A DNA stretch of 15,625 bases, from NCBI GenBank assembly GCA_945873925.1, contig CAMCES010000042.1, forward strand, positions 1 through 15,625, in the 5' to 3' direction. This document shows, in pieces, positions 13,397 to 15,625 of the stretch (position 1 is the stretch's first letter; every line of letters begins with the position of its first letter). This DNA comes from Bordetella parapertussis. Lineage in GTDB: Bacteria > Pseudomonadota > Gammaproteobacteria > Burkholderiales > Burkholderiaceae_C. Below the pieces are notes generated by a model. The model had not been told where the DNA came from and made no database searches. It saw only the letters and a list, made by a program, of their open reading frames with translations. Position numbers and translations under genes: made by a program.

Positions 13397-14694
13397 TTGA
13401 ATTCCGTCATTTTCAAAGCACTGTTTTGCAACAAAGCGGGGTTGATGGTTTTCACCCACTGGGGGGATTTTTGCCCCACGGGTGTGGTGACCAGATCGGC
13501 AGGCACCAGCATCATTTTGTCCATTACCGCAAAAGGAAATTGGGGAACCCGCTTGGTGATGCCCAGCAACTGATCTTCGAGGCCTTGACCATCTGCGCGC
13601 ATGCGAATCGGGCGACCATAGGCTGTGAAGCTTATGGTGCGCATCGCTTCTGCGACTTGCTCTGTGTTTGGCCATTTGCCGCCGTTGGCCTGGATGGCTT
13701 TGTCGTAGCCTGCTTTCAAGCCATACAAAGCTTGCGCCATGTGGTAGGTCGAGTAAATGGGATAGGCACCTGTTTTACTGCGAAATTTTTGAATAAAGGC
13801 TTTGTGCTTGGGGTCGTTTTTGGTTTCAGGATGCAGGAAATAGTGGTCGCCGCGGGCACCCACAATCACGCCTTCAGGTACTGCGCTTCCCAAGCGCTCC
13901 AAAGAACTTTCCAGCAAGGGCAGCACAAACAGGGTTTTCTGCTTGAACACGCCGCGTTGCGACGCTTGACGCACAAATGTGTCGAGATCGCCGCCCCATG
14001 AGGTGTTGAGTACCACATCGGGTTTGAGGGCTTGGAGGCGACTGAGCTCGGTGGAGAAATCTGCTGCCCCCATTTTGGGGAACATCTCCGCCACGACTTT
14101 CACGTTGGGTTTGAAGACCCGCAGGGTGTTGATGAAAATCTCCCAGGAGTCACGTCCCCAGGCATAGTCTTGGTTGACCACCGCAAGCGTTTGGAAATCC
14201 GGTTTGGTTTTGAGCAGGTACAAGACTGTGGCCACCATTTCCGTGGTTGCATTGGCTTGGGTGCGCACCACATACTGGTATGGCTTTTCTTCCAACAATT
14301 TTTCGGTCCCGCAGTCCCAGGCGATATTGAGTACTTTCAAGTCCTCTGCCACGGGGGCCACCACATTGCAATTGCCACTGGAAATGGCGGAGAGCATGGT
14401 TTTGACGCCTTGCTCTTGCACCACGCGTCTGTACTCCGACAACATTTTGTCAGCACCCACACCCTCATCGATGAAGGTGGCGGAAATTTTCACGCCACCG
14501 ATGCCGCCTTGTGCATTGATATCTTCAATGATGATGTCAGCTGCATTTTTGGCGGGCACACCAAACACCGAGGCCGGGCCTGATAAAAAAGTGGTGATAC
14601 CTATTTTGAGCTCGGCAGGTTTTGTTTGCGCTTGGGCAGACAGGGTCAAGCCACTGATCAAGCTTGCCGCCAACAGGCTAGAGATGAATTTCAT
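13393..14694 (-). CDS. Periplasmic Liv-type substrate-binding protein, embedded in catabolic operon
   Basis: This 433-residue type I periplasmic binding protein has a clear signal peptide, residues 1-22 (MKFISSLLAASLISGLTLSA, cleavage after AQA). The mature protein starts with ELKIGITTFLSGPASVFGVP, then AADIIIEDINAQGGIGGVKI, and in the second lobe has QDYAWGRDSWEIF and YHMAQALYGLKAGYDKA. Start ATG 14694 has AAGGAGA six bases upstream, a very good site. No permease or ATPase lies in the same operon; it may use LivGFHM encoded at 1388-6023 or a remote transporter. It sits between the SDR (41 bp) and the hydratase (GTGA overlap), which strongly suggests it captures the compound degraded by these enzymes. 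At 433 residues it is longer than the first binding protein and has little visible similarity to it. Confidence 0.93.
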   Translation of the reverse strand: MKFISSLLAASLISGLTLSAQAQTKPAELKIGITTFLSGPASVFGVPAKNAADIIIEDINAQGGIGGVKISATFIDEGVGADKMLSEYRRVVQEQGVKTMLSAISSGNCNVVAPVAEDLKVLNIAWDCGTEKLLEEKPYQYVVRTQANATTEMVATVLYLLKTKPDFQTLAVVNQDYAWGRDSWEIFINTLRVFKPNVKVVAEMFPKMGAADFSTELSRLQALKPDVVLNTSWGGDLDTFVRQASQRGVFKQKTLFVLPLLESSLERLGSAVPEGVIVGARGDHYFLHPETKNDPKHKAFIQKFRSKTGAYPIYSTYHMAQALYGLKAGYDKAIQANGGKWPNTEQVAEAMRTISFTAYGRPIRMRADGQGLEDQLLGITKRVPQFPFAVMDKMMLVPADLVTTPVGQKSPQWVKTINPALLQNSALKMTEFK

Positions 14695-14700
14695 TGTGTT

Positions 14701-14707
14701 TCTCCTT
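14701..14707 (-). promoter_or_regulatory. Strong Shine-Dalgarno AAGGAGA of the operon binding protein
   Basis: On the minus strand AAGGAGA lies six bases before the ATG at 14694. It is the best ribosome site in the window and is consistent with high-level expression of a periplasmic binding protein inside an operon of enzymes. Confidence 0.7.
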
Positions 14708-14735
14708 GAATCAATTGCGGACCGGGCGGCAGGCT

Positions 14736-15488
14736 TCAGATGGTTCGACCACCGTCAACTGGAAACTCCACTCCAGTGAAAAATTCAGCCGCATCACTGG
14801 CCAAAAACACGGCAGCGGCAGCGACATCACTGGCTTGCGCAAAACGCCCCAAGGGGATGGTGGCCATGAACTTGGCACGGTTTTCAGGGGTATCTGGCAA
14901 TCCCATGAAGTCTTCAAACAGACCCGTCACGCCCATCACGGGGCAAATCGCATTGACACGGATGTTCTCCGGACCGAGCTCGACTGCCATCGATTTGGAC
15001 ATCAGGTTGACCGCACCCTTGGAAGCGTTGTACCAGGTCAGACCAGGGCGTGGGCGAATGCCGGCAACCGAGCCGATGTTCAAGATCACCCCACCGCCTC
15101 TTTGGCGCATGAAGGGCAACACCGCGTGGGTCATGTGAAAAATGGACTTCACATTGACATCAAACACTTTGTCAAAGCTGGCTTCATCCACCTGCAACAT
15201 GGGCCTGTTTTTGTGGGTGGTACCCGCATTGTTGACAACGATGTCAGGAATACCAAAAGTCTCAACGCAATGCGCCACCAAAGCCTTGACCTGATCTGCA
15301 CGGCTGACATCGCAGGTGAATGCGCTGGCATTGCTACCCAAGCTGGCAGCCACTTTCTTGGCAGCTGCGTCTTGAATATCAGCCACGATGACTTTCGCCC
15401 CTTCGCGAATGTAGGCATCGGCAATACCTTCTCCAAAACCGCCCCCTGCGCCCGTGATGATGGCAATTTTGTTGTTCAGTTGAGTCAT
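14736..15488 (-). CDS. Short-chain dehydrogenase/reductase (FabG-like, NAD-type)
   Basis: This 250-residue classical SDR has the cofactor motif TGAGGGFGEG (12-21), Asp37 at the end of the second strand (VIVADIQD, which favours NAD over NADP), NNAG (86-89), and the catalytic Ser140 with Tyr153-x-x-x-Lys157 (GSVAG...YNASK). It ends with the usual FTGVEFPVDGGRTI. It would interconvert a secondary alcohol and a ketone (or a hydroxyacyl-CoA/ketoacyl-CoA pair), in the cytoplasm. It follows the aldehyde dehydrogenase by 20 bp and precedes the binding protein by 41 bp, so it belongs to the minus-strand catabolic operon. Length and motifs are complete; the substrate is not identifiable from sequence. 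Confidence 0.93.
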   Translation of the reverse strand: MTQLNNKIAIITGAGGGFGEGIADAYIREGAKVIVADIQDAAAKKVAASLGSNASAFTCDVSRADQVKALVAHCVETFGIPDIVVNNAGTTHKNRPMLQVDEASFDKVFDVNVKSIFHMTHAVLPFMRQRGGGVILNIGSVAGIRPRPGLTWYNASKGAVNLMSKSMAVELGPENIRVNAICPVMGVTGLFEDFMGLPDTPENRAKFMATIPLGRFAQASDVAAAAVFLASDAAEFFTGVEFPVDGGRTI

Positions 15489-15508
15489 GTGCTCGCTTTC
15501 ATTGGTGG

Positions 15509-15625
15509 TTATCCGTGGAAGTGAATCACGGTTTTGGTGGTGCTCATTTCTTCCAAAGCCATGAAGCCTTTTTCTCTGCCATGGCCGCTACGCTTGACAC
15601 CGCCGAAAGGCAATTCAACGCCGCC
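15509..15625 (-). CDS. NAD(P)-dependent aldehyde dehydrogenase, C-terminal end (cut by window edge)
   Basis: Only the last 38 residues and a TAA stop are inside the window. They contain ELPFGGVKRSGHGREKGF, the conserved C-terminal motif of the aldehyde dehydrogenase superfamily (PFGGxKxSGxGRE), followed by LEEMSTTKTVIHFHG. The catalytic Cys and Glu lie outside. Superfamily members oxidise an aldehyde to a carboxylate (or CoA ester); the motif resembles succinate-semialdehyde or betaine/aminoaldehyde-type enzymes, but a 38-residue tail cannot settle it. It is the first visible gene of the operon that continues into the SDR. Confidence 0.85.
   Translation of the reverse strand, partial: GGVELPFGGVKRSGHGREKGFMALEEMSTTKTVIHFHG

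Noticed and set aside
13397..13675. N-terminal extension of the hydratase frame upstream of the GTG at 13396
   Set aside because: It lies inside the binding-protein gene in another frame, is Arg/His/Ser-rich and has no hotdog similarity.
14694..15524. 276-codon open frame on the plus strand opposite the SDR and ALDH tail
   Set aside because: It is the mirror of an SDR with full catalytic motifs; His/Gly/Gln-rich composition is typical of shadow frames.
1..15625. CRISPR array, insertion sequence, toxin-antitoxin or defence genes
   Set aside because: No spaced repeats, transposase-like frames, terminal inverted repeats or small gene pairs of that type were found on either strand; the only mobile-element sign is the partial integrase.

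Overview
The window looks like the chromosome of a betaproteobacterium of the order Burkholderiales, probably Comamonadaceae (Limnohabitans-, Rhodoferax- or Polaromonas-like). This rests on moderate GC, on the abundance of Liv-type ABC transporters and on CoA-dependent catabolic genes whose motifs resemble those of that family. The genus is an inference, since no rRNA or marker gene is present.

Left edge (1-490): the N-terminal part of a phage/island-type tyrosine recombinase runs off the left end on the minus strand. Its start faces an intact tRNA-Cys(GCA) at 412-485, so this is probably one end of an integrated element. A convergent sulfite-exporter-like (TSUP/TauE-SafE) membrane protein ends only 4 bp beyond the tRNA CCA.

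Plus-strand block (1388-9672): a complete five-gene Liv-type ABC transporter in the order ATPase (livG), ATPase (livF), periplasmic binding protein, permease (livH), permease (livM). It is followed, with a 4-bp ATGA overlap, by an ACS-family MFS carboxylate-type symporter. A 70-bp gap leads to cstA and its small partner ybdD (pyruvate/peptide uptake). Three different uptake systems for small organic acids or amino acids thus lie on one strand in close order.

Minus-strand block (right edge to 9694), in transcription order: the C-terminus of an aldehyde dehydrogenase (cut by the window edge), an SDR dehydrogenase, a second Liv-type binding protein with no permease or ATPase of its own, an HTD2/MaoC-like acyl-CoA hydratase, a class III (CaiB/BaiF) CoA-transferase and an AMP-forming acyl-CoA ligase. 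Gaps are small or overlapping, so this is almost certainly one operon. The enzymes suggest CoA activation of a carboxylic acid, hydration of an enoyl-CoA, and NAD-dependent oxidation of an alcohol and an aldehyde. The hydratase plus CoA-transferase pair resembles mesaconyl-/itaconyl-CoA type chemistry, but the substrate is not determined by the sequence.

The two blocks converge with only 21 bp between stop codons, and that gap holds a short hairpin. Taken together, 1388-15625 reads as an uptake-and-degradation locus for an unidentified organic acid. No regulator, CRISPR array, insertion sequence or rRNA was seen, and no stretch longer than 300 bp lacks a gene. Oddities worth attention are the Lys-to-Arg change in the LivF Walker A motif, the Ser-to-Pro change in the LivG signature, the binding protein placed inside the catabolic operon, and a hairpin that would mask the integrase ribosome binding site.
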